From Mesoterricola sediminis (GTDB lineage Bacteria; Acidobacteriota; Holophagae; Holophagales; Holophagaceae): a DNA stretch of 64,000 bases. This document shows positions 1 to 8,809 of this stretch, one piece after another (positions within the stretch are counted from its first letter, which is position 1; each line of letters opens with the position of its first letter). The position numbers were made by a program, and so were the translations under genes. The notes below the pieces were generated by a model. It was not told the origin of the DNA and made no database searches. It worked only from the letters and a program-made list of their open reading frames with translations. The DNA is taken from positions 2,649,001 through 2,713,000 of the forward strand of contig NZ_AP027081.1 of the NCBI RefSeq assembly GCF_030295425.1, given 5' to 3'.

Positions 1-837
1 GGTGGTATTACCCCAGAGGTTTTGAACCTGACAATCCCATTCCAGGCTGCACCACCAATGACCATTAAGCTGGTGCGTGTGAAATACATTTATGTCGATA
101 ACGGAACTCGAAAGGTGGAGTGGGTTGGGAGGACCGATGCCAGCGAATTTACTGCTGCTGCGACGGCTGCCGAGACTTGCATCAAATCTTACTTCCCGGT
201 TGCCACCAGCCCTACGATTGTGGTGCCACAAAACGACCCATTCTTTGTCTGTTCTGAAGACTACAAGGACGAGTCGGGGAATCTGATTACAGCCAAAGGA
301 TCCGGCGTTTATTCCGATGGAAGTCTGCCGCCCTTTAATTTGTCCCAGTCGAGTTCGGCTTGGGGCGATGTTCACGATTTCGCGCAGGAGTGGGTGCCGA
401 TGACATCCACACTTGGAATTAATGGGGCACAGCCCGCGAACACCTTTGTCGCCCTCGTTGTTCCTAGAATCGCCGGGCACACATACCTGGTGAATGGCGG
501 GAATGCTCGGGGGGTGGGCACCCATAGCGATCACTTTGTTCTCTACCTTTACAATGAAGGTGAGGTGATCGCCCATGAAGTGGGGCACGCCCATGGCCGT
601 GATCACATCAAGTGGCCGCTGACGGGGAATGTCCCTGCGTCGCCGTGGGATGCGAATTACCCGTACTCGAATGGGGTGATAGGCGTGAATGGCTGGGATC
701 CCTTAAGCGGAACCAGTAAGGACAAGGGCGCTTTCGTGGACATCATGACCTACGGAACCCCTCGCTGGATTTCCGATTACACCTTCTACTGGTTGTGGAA
801 ATACGACTTCGACATGTGGCCTGGAAAACCCCAGTAA
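1..837 (+). CDS. Partial secreted metzincin-like zinc metalloprotease
   Basis: The reading frame is open to the left edge, so the 5' end, and with it any signal peptide, is missing. The TTG at base 22 is probably not the true start. Bases 574-606 encode HEVGHAHGRDH, the extended HExxHxxGxxH zinc site of metzincins. About 50 residues later MTYG (near bases 745-760) is a plausible Met-turn. The visible 278 residues otherwise resemble no subfamily I can name. It probably acts outside the cell or in the periplasm as an endopeptidase. The next gene starts 17 bp downstream and is also predicted to be secreted. Base composition is noticeably less GC-rich than the core genes to the right, fitting accessory DNA. 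The zinc site is clear; substrate is unknown. Confidence 0.75.
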   Translation, partial: GGITPEVLNLTIPFQAAPPMTIKLVRVKYIYVDNGTRKVEWVGRTDASEFTAAATAAETCIKSYFPVATSPTIVVPQNDPFFVCSEDYKDESGNLITAKGSGVYSDGSLPPFNLSQSSSAWGDVHDFAQEWVPMTSTLGINGAQPANTFVALVVPRIAGHTYLVNGGNARGVGTHSDHFVLYLYNEGEVIAHEVGHAHGRDHIKWPLTGNVPASPWDANYPYSNGVIGVNGWDPLSGTSKDKGAFVDIMTYGTPRWISDYTFYWLWKYDFDMWPGKPQ

Positions 838-854
838 TTCCAATGGAGATCAAC

Positions 855-1592
855 ATGCACAACATTCGCATCATGATTATGGGGATGGCTGTTTTGGCAA
901 CGAGCCACCTTTGCTCTCAAAGCCCCGTCTACTACAGGGGGATCATCCGATATCCATTGGAGGTGAACTTCCGCCCTCTCCCTCCAGGTGACGGGGGTGT
1001 AGATATCCTTCCTCCAGAACAATTCCCAACCGACCTCAGATCCAAAGAACAGGGTGAATTCACCCTCTTTTACCTGGATGACACCATTGAAACCTTCCCG
1101 TGCATTGTGGAGGCACGTGAGTTGGAGAAGAACGGTTTTGATAATGAGAACAATCACAAAAAGGGTAAGGCGATGGAGGCTTGGTTCTGGGCCTTGGTTC
1201 CGAGATACAAACCCGCTCGTGGCTATCGACTGATGAAGGGTGGAATTCTGGTCCGCGAAAAATATTTCCCGCAGTCGGAACAGGCTCCAAGTATCGACTT
1301 CAAAGAAGAGGCCACAGAAAGCGGGCTTAAAATCCATTGGACTATTGAAAGCGGGAAGGCGATGACTTATCACATTGTCCGCAGATCAGTGGATGAGGGA
1401 AAGACTTGGTCATCCATTGATATTCCTGGCAAGGGTTACTTGACCAAAGATCGGAATGAATTCGAAATCCCTTCAAGCGATCTAGAAAAGAATGCACACC
1501 CGATTCTAGATTTTTGGGCATGGCAGAACTTAGTAATGACGAGGTTCCAATACCAAATTGGCTCAGGCAAATTGCCACAGATAATTCGGTAA
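855..1592 (+). CDS. Hypothetical secreted protein, partner of the metalloprotease
   Basis: A 245-residue protein of unknown function. I chose ATG 855 because GGAG lies 6 bases upstream. In-frame ATGs at 795 and 843 overlap the protease gene or lack such a site. The N-terminus (basic residues, then a hydrophobic run to about residue 20) looks like a Sec signal peptide. A cysteine near residue 20 could be a lipidation site, but the lipobox is poor. The C-terminal ~100 residues read like a beta-rich, possibly fibronectin-type fold with alternating hydrophobics, which is only an impression. It follows the metalloprotease by 17 bp and shares its lower GC, so co-transcription and a shared extracellular role (inhibitor, substrate or accessory factor) are plausible but unproven. 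Confidence 0.6.
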   Translation: MHNIRIMIMGMAVLATSHLCSQSPVYYRGIIRYPLEVNFRPLPPGDGGVDILPPEQFPTDLRSKEQGEFTLFYLDDTIETFPCIVEARELEKNGFDNENNHKKGKAMEAWFWALVPRYKPARGYRLMKGGILVREKYFPQSEQAPSIDFKEEATESGLKIHWTIESGKAMTYHIVRRSVDEGKTWSSIDIPGKGYLTKDRNEFEIPSSDLEKNAHPILDFWAWQNLVMTRFQYQIGSGKLPQIIR

Positions 1593-1712
1593 GACCTTGC
1601 TTACACCTGAGTCCGTGCAATCCGCCTGCGGCGAATCTCCGGAAACCCAATATCCATGAGGGTTTGGTACCATTGTAGTCGGGTGATCGGTGTCACCCAA
1701 CGGGTGACCCGA
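1593..1712. other. Spacer with GGGTGA/TCACCC inverted repeats
   Basis: No gene is visible. Around 1681-1710 GGGTGA and TCACCC blocks alternate (TCACCC-AAC-GGGTGA is a perfect inverted repeat), just before the decayed transposase start. They could be the remains of the element's left end or its promoter. I could not pair them with a matching repeat beyond 3046. Confidence 0.3.
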
Positions 1713-3046
1713 ATGGGAATCAAGTTCATCAAGTCTGAGAAGATGGAACTGGTTGGAGGCGCAGGGCTTGCCTTGGTGGGCCAGATCCTGAACCGGTGCA
1801 CGACCCTGGGCAAGGATCTCACCCGGCAGTTCCCCAAGCGGACCGGAGCCGTGCCGACCGGCGACGTGGCTTTGGCCTACGTCGCAACCCTCTGCACGGG
1901 GAAGAGCGACTTCGAGGCCGTCTCGACCCTGGAGGACAAGGTGCTCGCGCCGGAGAGCCTGGGCCTTCAGGCCTTCCCTCGCCGGTCACCGTCCGGCAGC
2001 GGCTGGACGAAGGGGCGGACCTCTACATGCCCTACGTACAGAAAGCCACCGGCGACCTCCTACGCAAGAGCAAGGCCCCGATCACCGCCCTCTCCACCGG
2101 GCACGTGGCCCTGGACGTCGATGTCACCCCGCTGGACAACTCCAACTCCAAGAAGGAAGGCATCGGCTGGACCTACAAGCAATTCGAGGGCTACGCGCCC
2201 ATCGCCGCCTACCTGGGCGAGGAGGGCTGGGCCCTGGGCTTCGAATTGCGGGAGGGGACCCAACACTCGCAGAAGGAGACCCCGCGTTCCTGGCGCGGGT
2301 GAGCGCCCTCGCCAAGAAACTGGTGAGCGGGAGGAGGATCCTGCTCCGCATGGATTCCGGCAACGACGCATTGGAGAACTACGCCCTGGCTGCCGAGGAA
2401 GGCATCGACTACCTGGTCAAGCACAACTGGCGCACGGAGAACCTGGAGGTCTGGGCGGACAAGGCCGCGGGCATGCCGGAATCCGCCTGGAGCCACCCCG
2501 GGAAGGAAGCGGGTGGTGCGCTTCTCGGAGCGGATGGAACGAACGGTGAAGTTCAAAGGCGAGGAAAGGGTTGTTCGCTACCGGATGGTGGTGGAGGTTT
2601 CCGAGCGCACCACGGACGCCAAGGGCAACGCCCTGCTGCTCCCCCTGGTGGGCGTGGATGCCTGGATCACCAGCCTGGACCTGCCGGAAGCCGACGTGGT
2701 CGCCATCTACCGGGACCACGGCACGAGCGAGCAGTTCCATTCCGAGATGAAGGGAGAACTCGATCTGGAGCGGCTTCCCAGCGGCAAGTTCATGACCAAC
2801 GCCCTCATCCTGGAGATGGGCGTCCTGGCCTACAACGTCCTGCGCCTCATGGGGCAGATCGGCCTGAAGGGGTACAAGCAGCGGCACGAGAGCAAGCGTC
2901 GCCGCATCCGGACGGTGATCCAGGAACTGCTGTGCGTGGCGGCACGGGTCGTTCACCACGCGGGCCAGGTGGCCTACAAGTTCGGGCGGACCTGTCTGGC
3001 CTTCGACCGGCTGGTCCTGCTCCGAGCCCATTTCTGCGGCGCCTGA
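1713..3046 (+). pseudogene. Decayed IS1380-type DDE transposase (three frameshifts)
   Basis: One transposase can be followed across three frames. Frame 3 runs from ATG 1713 to about 1975, frame 2 to about 2275, frame 1 to about 2500, then frame 2 again to the stop at 3046. Joined, it gives about 440 residues with landmarks I recognise from the IS1380 family: an N-terminal 'LALAYVATLCTGKSDFEAV'-like region, the first catalytic Asp in LDVDVTPLDNSNSKKEG, the second in RMDSGNDALEN, and the glutamate in YRDHGTSEQFHSEMK. Three separate shifts in one gene, with long intact genes elsewhere in the window, point to real decay rather than read error. It cannot make active enzyme. I found no convincing terminal repeats or target duplication, so its element boundaries are undefined. 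Confidence 0.8.
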
Positions 3047-3302
3047 CGGCCTCCACGCTCTCGATCGGATGCCTCCAGAAACCACCGGCGTCAGGCCGGA
3101 GGACCATCCGGAATTTGGGGTATCCCGCCAAACGCCCCTGTTTCCCGGCCCACGAAGGGACCGTGAAGGTGCGAAGGCGGCCTTCGACATCTCAACCCGG
3201 CGCCTGGTCGGCGACAATGGCCCCATTCGGAGCGTGTTCCGTCGGATCCCGCAGGGATCCGCACGGATTCACGTTACACCGTGCCGGTGTTCGAGAGAAG
3301 AC
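3047..3302. other. Non-coding gap between IS1380 remnant and IS21
   Basis: No gene seen. A perfect hairpin, GGATCCC-GCA-GGGATCC, lies at 3244-3260, without a clear T-run. The sequence may contain the decayed right end of the IS1380-type element, but I could not identify it. Confidence 0.3.
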
Positions 3303-3442
3303 CTCCCTGTCAAGCGACATCAAAATTGACCCACCAGGCGACACGAAAACTGACCCACCTGGTAGTTGGGAACTGAAGCCGCCGGGGTGTCCGGAGCGGA
3401 GGCCGTAGGCCGTAGCGCAGGACATCCCGGCGGGCGCGGCCA

Positions 3443-4210
3443 TCATCCGGCCACTTCCTTGGCTGGCACGACGCCAGCCCGGCGCTTTTCCTTGAGGCGG
3501 TAGCTCTCTCCCTTGATCGTCACGATATGGCTGTGGTGCAGGAGCCTGTCCAGGATGGCCGTCGCGACCACCTCGTCCCCCAGCATCTCTCCCCAGGAGC
3601 CCACGGGCTGGTTGCTGGTGATCATCAGGCTGCCCTTCTCGTAGCGCTTCCGCACCAGATGAAAGAACAGATGCCCGGACCGTCGCTCCATGGGCAGGTA
3701 GCCGAGCTCGTCCACGACCAGGACATGGGGGCGGGCGAATACCCTCAGGGCCTCATCCAGCGCCCCGTGGTCCGAGGCCGCCGCCAGTTGGTGGACCAGG
3801 TCCGCGGCGTGGATGAACCTGGCGCTGTATCCCTGCTCGATGGCCTTCGCGATGGCCAGATGGGTCTTTCCCACGCCCGGCGGCCCCAGGAGCAGGACAT
3901 TCGTTGCGTTGGCGACGTAGCGTCCCGTCTCCAGTTCCGTCACAAGGCGGCGGTCCAGGCTGGGCTGCAGGCTGAAGTCGTAGTCCTCCATGCGCCGGTC
4001 CAAGGGGAACTTGGCCATCTGGATCCGCATCCGGGCCCGCTTCTGGTCCTTGCTTTCGATTTCCTCCCTGATCACCAAGTCGAGAAAGTCCAGGAAACTC
4101 ATCTCGTTCTGGGCCCCGCGGTCCAGGAGGGTGTCCAGGCGCTCCCGGGTGCTGACCAGCTTCAGCCGGATCAGGTGACGCTCCAGACGTTCGAGCCGGG
4201 GATCTACCAT
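3443..4210 (-). CDS. istB: IstB-like AAA+ ATPase of IS21
   Basis: A 255-residue helper ATPase that works with the IstA transposase in target choice and strand transfer. Walker A GPPGVGKT is at residues 109-116 and Walker B VLVVDEL at 163-169, both intact. The length matches IstB proteins. The start ATG overlaps the end of istA by 7 bp, the usual translationally coupled arrangement. The ORF itself appears functional even though istA is frameshifted, so the element would need IstA from another copy to move. Confidence 0.93.
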   Translation of the reverse strand: MVDPRLERLERHLIRLKLVSTRERLDTLLDRGAQNEMSFLDFLDLVIREEIESKDQKRARMRIQMAKFPLDRRMEDYDFSLQPSLDRRLVTELETGRYVANATNVLLLGPPGVGKTHLAIAKAIEQGYSARFIHAADLVHQLAAASDHGALDEALRVFARPHVLVVDELGYLPMERRSGHLFFHLVRKRYEKGSLMITSNQPVGSWGEMLGDEVVATAILDRLLHHSHIVTIKGESYRLKEKRRAGVVPAKEVAG

Positions 4211-5456
4211 GCCTCACCTCCCACGATGGCGGCGTAGTGGGAGAGTGGCCGCCGGATCTCGCTGGGTTTGCCCACCCGGGCGATGCCGTTGGTGAAGCTG
4301 ACGGCGTGACCAGGATCCTCGATGACTTGGCGGCGTCCTGGATGGACCGGATGCTCCGCGATCACCTGGTCCTGGCAGAACACCTGGATGGTGTCGGCCT
4401 CGACGGTCACCTCCAGGGTGGCCCCGATGAACTGGGGCGGGACGCTGTAGCGGTTGGTATCCACATCGATCCGGCCATCCGCAGCCACCGTCCGGGACAG
4501 GTGGCGCACCAGGAGGTAGCTGGGATGGTTTCCCATCGGGCGCAAGGCCGCCTTCTCCGCCGGAAATCGATCTATCGGCCTCTCGCCGATGGTCCCGTGG
4601 ATTCGGGTGTCGGCCACGTTGAGCATCCACCAGACCAGATGCTCATCCAGGGCCTCATCGGATTCCCAGCCCTCGCGCCCAAGGGCATTCCCCTTGGCAT
4701 AGCCGACGCTCCGTTCCACCTTGCCTTTCGTTTTCGCCCGGAACGGCTGGCAGGCCCTGGGCACCGTCCCCCAGTGACGGCAGAAGGCGTCGAATTCCGG
4801 ATGGAAGACGGGGATACCTCCCTTGCGCCTGTCCACCAGGGGCTTGGCATTGTCGGTCAGGAGGATCTCCGGGACGCCCTCGAAGTGCTGGAAGGCCCGT
4901 TCGATGCCCATGATCCAATCCCGCTGGCGGAGGCTCCCGGAGATCTCGATATAGCACCGCCGGCTGTAGCCGAGGGTCGCCACGAACACGTAGCGCTTCT
5001 GCCGGACTCCGCCGATCTGCAGCCACTTCTCCCCGAAGTCCACCTGCATCTGCTTGCCTGGCGGGGTCTCGAACCGGACCGTGGCCTGCTCAGCCCTCTC
5101 GTAGCTCTGCCGGAAGGGGCGGAGGGCCCTCTCGACGGTCCGCAGGCTCACGGAGACTCCGATGGCCTCCAGTTCCTGGCGAAGGACATCGGCATTCCGG
5201 CCCCTGCGTTGAACTGGTTCTGGATCCAGAAGTAATACCTGTCCAGGAGGCCGGCCCGGGAGCCGTTTCCATAGCTTCTGTCCGGCCCTCCACGAAGCCA
5301 GTCCCGGACCGTATTCCGAGAGAGGCCGACCTCCCGGGCGATCTTTCGGATCGACCAGCCCAAGTTCTGCAAAGCAAATATTTGGGCCACTGCACCGTCT
5401 CCGAGCATTCTGGCCTCCGGCTTATGGAGACCAGCGTCCCGCGGTTCGAACTCCAT
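4204..5456 (-). pseudogene. istA: IstA transposase of IS21, single frameshift
   Basis: The N-terminal part (5456 down to about 5200) has a helix-turn-helix region (IRKIAREVGLSRNTVRDWL). The C-terminal part (about 5200 down to 4204) has the integrase-like DDE core, with Asp in MQVDFGEKW and in LLTDNAK. The two parts are in different frames. Reading continues smoothly if one base is shifted near 5195-5205, where QNQFNAGAG joins RNADVLRQELEAIG. Joined length is about 417 residues. IS21 istA is not known to use programmed frameshifting and no slippery run is present, so I treat this as a disabling mutation. The downstream part could only be made from an internal start (GTG/ATG near 5151). Confidence 0.85.
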
Positions 5457-5552
5457 GCCCTCCTCCTTTCGGGGGGGTGGGTCAGAATTCGTGTCGCAAG
5501 TGGGTCAGTTTCGGATGTCGCCCGATACTCCCCTCAGTTCGGCAGTTTCAGA

Positions 5553-5572
5553 AAAGGGCCTCGCGGCCCTTT
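5553..5572 (+). terminator. Hairpin terminator AAAGGGCC-TCGC-GGCCCTTT
   Basis: Eight-base perfect stem with a four-base loop, followed by a T-rich stretch (TTCTGTTGTTCC). It lies just outside the right end of IS21, so it belongs to the pre-insertion sequence. It may have served a gene interrupted or separated by the insertion. Confidence 0.6.
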
Positions 5573-6356
5573 CTGTTGTTCCTTCCCTGCCGTTTGTCCC
5601 GGTCGTGAGCCCCCCCGTCAACGCGGGGGCTCATGACCGGGCGCAAGCGATCCGCTGAATTTATGTGGTCTTTGAAAGCCTGTGTGTGTCGAATCCCTCC
5701 ACGGACAGCCCGCGATCCGGGAGTGTGCCAGGCGCATTTCCTGGCGCGATGCCGGAGGGGTGGGCCGGTTTGGTGCGCTCACGTTGCCTTCACTTTGCTC
5801 ATTTCTGGTCAGTGGTTGAAGGGGCAGAGGGGAAACAAGGGCGCACCTCGTGCGTCCGCCAGTTTCCCGTTTGGACGATCAAGGGATGCGTTTCTGAGGT
5901 GGTATTGCGGCCCAAAGACCGGCCCCGATAGGGGGTGGGCGTAGGGTGCTTCTTCCCAAAACCGGAAAATCCGACTCAAGGATCCTCCATTGCCGACCGA
6001 TCAGGTCATCCAAGGGGACGGTGCCCCAAGGAGCTGGACATGGCGGAAACCAAACTGTTAGCAATTCCGGGGGCAGGTACCGGTCGGCCATGCGTGCATG
6101 ACGGCCCCAGCCCCCCAGAATTGCGGTGTTGAACAAGCTCGTTCGCAGCGGAGCCGGCGCGCTCGTTATGCGGAATTCGGGGTGGGTCGGGCTCCCTTGG
6201 GCATGCGGAGGGCCCCGACGATGCCCTGCATGGTCCGCAAGGTTCTCTGGCGACAGCCTGGTCCCGGGCTGCCGACCCATTCGGGCCAGACCCTTCCCAA
6301 TCCGGGCAGGGACGCCAGGCACGGGATGGTGGTGATGGGCGCAGTAGGGACGGCAG
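5573..6356. other. Intergenic stretch with a 17-bp-arm hairpin, no gene recognised
   Basis: About 780 bp without a convincing gene. Bases 5598-5614 (CCCGGTCGTGAGCCCCC) pair with 5625-5641 around a 10-base loop with only one G-T wobble. The rest has short open frames on both strands, but none looks like a protein family and none has a good start. The part next to 6357 may be the origin-proximal end of the IS91-type element, since those ends are non-coding and lack terminal inverted repeats. I cannot fix the boundary. Confidence 0.35.
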
Positions 6357-7496
6357 TCATGCTGGTGTCCCCTCGGGTGGCGCCCGCGGCCTGGGCAGGT
6401 GCTTGCGGGCCATCATCGAGCCACAGTCGGGGCACAGCATGTCCCGGCATTCGACGATGGCGATGAGCCGATCCTCCACGCCATCGTCGGGAGCGGGCTT
6501 TCGCCAGAGGTCCGGGATGGCCTGGTCGCCGAGGTGGGCCTTGGCCTTTTCCAGCAGCTTGGGCGAGGCGTATAGGCCGTAGTGCCTGACCTTGGTGAAC
6601 TGCTCCGGAAGCACATGGAGCAGGAACCGGCGTAGGAAGGCCACCTCCGGCAGGGTGGCCGTGGCCTTGCCCTTGGTCCGGAAAGTCACCTGGCCATCGG
6701 CAACCTCGAGGAGTCTCGAATTGGAGATCCCCACCCGGTGAACGTAGCGGCCCAGGTAGGCGAGGGCGTGCCAGGCCTCCCGGTAGGGGCGCTTGGCATA
6801 GACCACCCACTTCCGCTTGGCGAGCCTTGCCATGAGCACATTGAAGGCCACCCCCGTCAGGCCCAGTTCGCCCCGCTCCTGAGCCTCGCGCAGTAGGGCC
6901 ATGAACTTGCCCTTGAACAGGGCGCCCAGGCGATGGACGTGGAACAGGAATTTCTGGGAGGTCGGGACCCACCGGCTCCCGTCCAAGGCGATGCCGCCGG
7001 CGGAGACCAGGGCATGGGCGTGCGGGTGGTAGCGGAGGTCCCGGGTCCAGGTGTGGAGCACGAACGTCACCCCCAGGGTGGCTTCCAGGTGGGTGTGCCC
7101 CAGTTCCAGGAGCGTGGCGCTGGCCGCCTGGAACAGGATCCCGTGGAGCAGGCGCGCGTGGCTCATGGCGATCGGGCGCAGTTCGGACGGCTCGGTGAAC
7201 ACCAGATGGAAGTGCGCTGCCGCCAGGAGCCGCCTGGCCCGGGCCTCGATCCACTTCTCCTGGGCCAGGTTCTGGCATTTCGGGCAATGCCGGTTGCCGC
7301 AGGAGTTGTAGCTGGGGTGCTCCCGGCCGCAGTCCGGGCAGACGTCCACATGACCGCCCATGGCGGCCGTGCGGCAGCGGCTGATGGCCCGGAGGACCTT
7401 CGTCTGGCGATGACCCAGGGATGCGTCCGCCTCCAGTTCAGGGAGATGGCGCCTGACGATATCCGCAATGTCGAACCGGGGTCGGGAGTAGGCCAC
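6357..7496 (-). CDS. IS91-family HUH transposase (Y2)
   Basis: A 379-residue single-strand DNA transposase that nicks and re-joins the element for rolling-circle transposition. The N-terminal zinc-binding region (residues 53-74, CPDC...C...CPKC) is complete. The metal-binding HUH motif is HPHAH at 157-161. The paired catalytic tyrosines fit Y247 and Y251 in YLGRY. The C-terminus has another CxxC (CPDCGSMM). Length and all key residues are intact, so the enzyme is probably active. Its start lies 3 bp after the stop of the recombinase gene, so the two are co-transcribed. Confidence 0.93.
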   Translation of the reverse strand: MAYSRPRFDIADIVRRHLPELEADASLGHRQTKVLRAISRCRTAAMGGHVDVCPDCGREHPSYNSCGNRHCPKCQNLAQEKWIEARARRLLAAAHFHLVFTEPSELRPIAMSHARLLHGILFQAASATLLELGHTHLEATLGVTFVLHTWTRDLRYHPHAHALVSAGGIALDGSRWVPTSQKFLFHVHRLGALFKGKFMALLREAQERGELGLTGVAFNVLMARLAKRKWVVYAKRPYREAWHALAYLGRYVHRVGISNSRLLEVADGQVTFRTKGKATATLPEVAFLRRFLLHVLPEQFTKVRHYGLYASPKLLEKAKAHLGDQAIPDLWRKPAPDDGVEDRLIAIVECRDMLCPDCGSMMARKHLPRPRAPPEGTPA

Positions 7497-7499
7497 CGC

Positions 7500-8338
7500 C
7501 TACGGGACCAGGTCCTCCAAGGGACTCCGGACGGCAGCGATCTGGCTGGCCGAGACCTGGGTGTAGATCTGGATGGACTTGATGGACTTGTGGCCGAGCA
7601 GGACCTGGATGGTCCTCAGGTCCGTGCGGTTCTCCAGGAGGGAGGTGGCGAAGCTGTGCCGGAGCATGTGGGGCGTGACCACCTTCCCGATGCCCGAGGC
7701 CGCCGAGGCGCACAGGAGGGCGCGACGGGCCGTCTCCGGGCAGAGGGGACGTCCGAAGCGGGTTGAGAACAGCAGGGGTGGCGTGGGGCGCTCGTACTTC
7801 CAATATTCCCGGAGCATATCCAGCAGGACGGAGCGGAGCATGACTAGGCGCTGGCCCCCACCCTTGGCATGTCGGACGTGGATCACCCCCGCAGGGCATC
7901 GATGTCCTGGGTCTCCAGGCCGATGGCCTCGCTGATCCGGAGGCCCGTGGCGTAGATCAGGGCGAAGAACACGCTGTACTTGGCCACAGTGAAGGACTTG
8001 AGCACCCGGCCCACCTCGGCCGCGGTCAGGATGGTGGGCAGCGGGGCATCCTTCCTGGGCATGGAGATGAAGGCCACCTTGTCGGGCTGGCCCAGGGTTT
8101 TCCGGAATAGGAAGGCCAGCGCCGAGTAGTGGCATCGCAGGCGTTCCGGGCCGATGGGCTGGGCCTGGAGGTGCTCCACCCAGCGGCGGATTTCCGCCTG
8201 GGAGGCACGGTCGGCCGACTTGCCGACCATCTCCTGGAACCGCCGGATGGAGGCCAGATATTGCTGGATGGTTCCTTTGGCACGCCCGGCCATCCTAAGA
8301 TCGGACTCGAGTCGCGACAATACGGGGTTGTGGCTCAT
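7500..8338 (-). pseudogene. Tyrosine recombinase of the IS91-type element, frameshifted
   Basis: The start ATG at 8338 is preceded by GGAGG. The first ~150 residues contain the SAM-like core-binding domain and the first catalytic Arg (ATGLRISEA). The frame then closes after 'ETQDIDALRG'. The rest of the catalytic domain (GVIHVRHAKGGG, HMLRHSFATSLL, LLGHKSIKSIQIYTQV) continues in another frame from about 7890 to 7500. One single-base shift restores a normal ~280-residue integrase with the R-H-R-H-Y set. A C-rich run (CACCCCCGCAGGG) sits at the shift, so a homopolymer slip is the likely cause. Function is probably lost. Confidence 0.82.
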
Positions 8339-8417
8339 GATGAACCTCCTTGAATGTGGGGGACGGTGCTGTAACACCGCCACATTCAAGGAGCCTCATT
8401 TCAGCCAATTCCGCTAG

Positions 8418-8484
8418 CCGGTTCCGAATCCCTCACGCTGCCGGCGCGATCCTCCTCCGGCTGCGAACGCAGCCTTCGTTCAAC
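8418..8484. repeat. 67-bp repeat, copy A, with internal palindrome
   Basis: Matches 8651-8717 with only a few differences (the main ones in the segment CTCACGCT versus CTCAGGCA). Both copies contain the near-palindrome GGCTGCGAACGCAGCC followed by TTCGTTCAAC, after which they diverge. The position, just upstream of the IS91-type recombinase, suggests a repeated extragenic palindrome or a transposon-end duplication. Confidence 0.75.
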
Positions 8485-8531
8485 AGTCTTTCCACAGTCC
8501 CCGCGGGGACCTCAAACTTCAACTCGGCCAT
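8433..8531 (-). CDS. Possible 32-residue truncated ORF
   Basis: The ATG at 8531 has an AAGGAAAC upstream sequence and reads MAELKFEVPAGTVERLLNEG, then runs into the 67-bp repeat and stops. The opening looks protein-like (amphipathic), so this may be the 5' stub of a gene cut by the repeat or element insertion. It may equally be chance; no family is recognised. Confidence 0.25.
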   Translation of the reverse strand: MAELKFEVPAGTVERLLNEGCVRSRRRIAPAA

Positions 8532-8650
8532 TGGTTTCCTTTCGTAGATTGCTTGCTCGACACAACCAACCTACTGGAGCCAGTGGCCCCTTTGCTATCC
8601 GGTCGCCAAATACGGCACGGACACTAACTTACAGAAACCTTTGTACACAA

Positions 8651-8717
8651 CCGGTTCCGAGGCCCTCAGGCAGCCGGCGCGATCCTCCTCCGGCTGCGAA
8701 CGCAGCCTTCGTTCAAC
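8651..8717. repeat. 67-bp repeat, copy B, with internal palindrome
   Basis: Second copy of the repeat at 8418-8484, 166 bp downstream and about 95 bp before hutU. Here the outer arms also pair (GCAGCCGG with CCGGCTGC), giving a larger hairpin that could terminate transcription before hutU. Confidence 0.75.
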
Positions 8718-8809
8718 CCTCCCGCCCGGGGAGCGGGTGACTTGTGCCTTCCATCCCAGCCCCCCCTCCGGTCCCCGTGAGAGAATGCCCCCAGCAAAAG
8801 GAACCGCCC

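Larger units (their letters stand above)
3308..5527. mobile_element. IS21-family insertion sequence with 5-bp target duplication
   Basis: The ends are inverted: TGTCAAGCGACATC at 3308-3321 pairs with GATGTCGCCCGATA at 5514-5527. Both ends also carry inner repeats of the GGTGGGTCA / GTGTCGC type (3321-3362 and 5476-5520), the nested multi-repeat ends typical of IS21. The direct repeat CTCCC flanks the element at 3303-3307 and 5528-5532, so the boundaries are firm and the insertion is recent enough to keep its target duplication. It carries istA (frameshifted) and istB on the minus strand. Length is about 2.2 kb, normal for the family. Confidence 0.92.
6357..8338 (-). mobile_element. IS91-type rolling-circle element with recombinase gene (core only)
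   Basis: A tyrosine recombinase gene followed three bases later by an HUH transposase gene, both on the minus strand. This int-tnp pairing is found in some IS91-family elements. Only the coding core is given here. IS91 elements lack terminal inverted repeats and target duplications, so the true ends (somewhere in 5530-6356 and 8339-8650) cannot be set by eye. Confidence 0.7.

Noticed and set aside
5148-5456. Programmed frameshift in istA
   Set aside because: No slippery run at the shift, and IS21 istA is normally a single frame. Treated as a mutation.
5879-6322. 147-codon minus-strand ORF in the gap before the IS91 transposase
   Set aside because: Pro/Arg-rich, no family likeness and no good start; probably non-coding element end.
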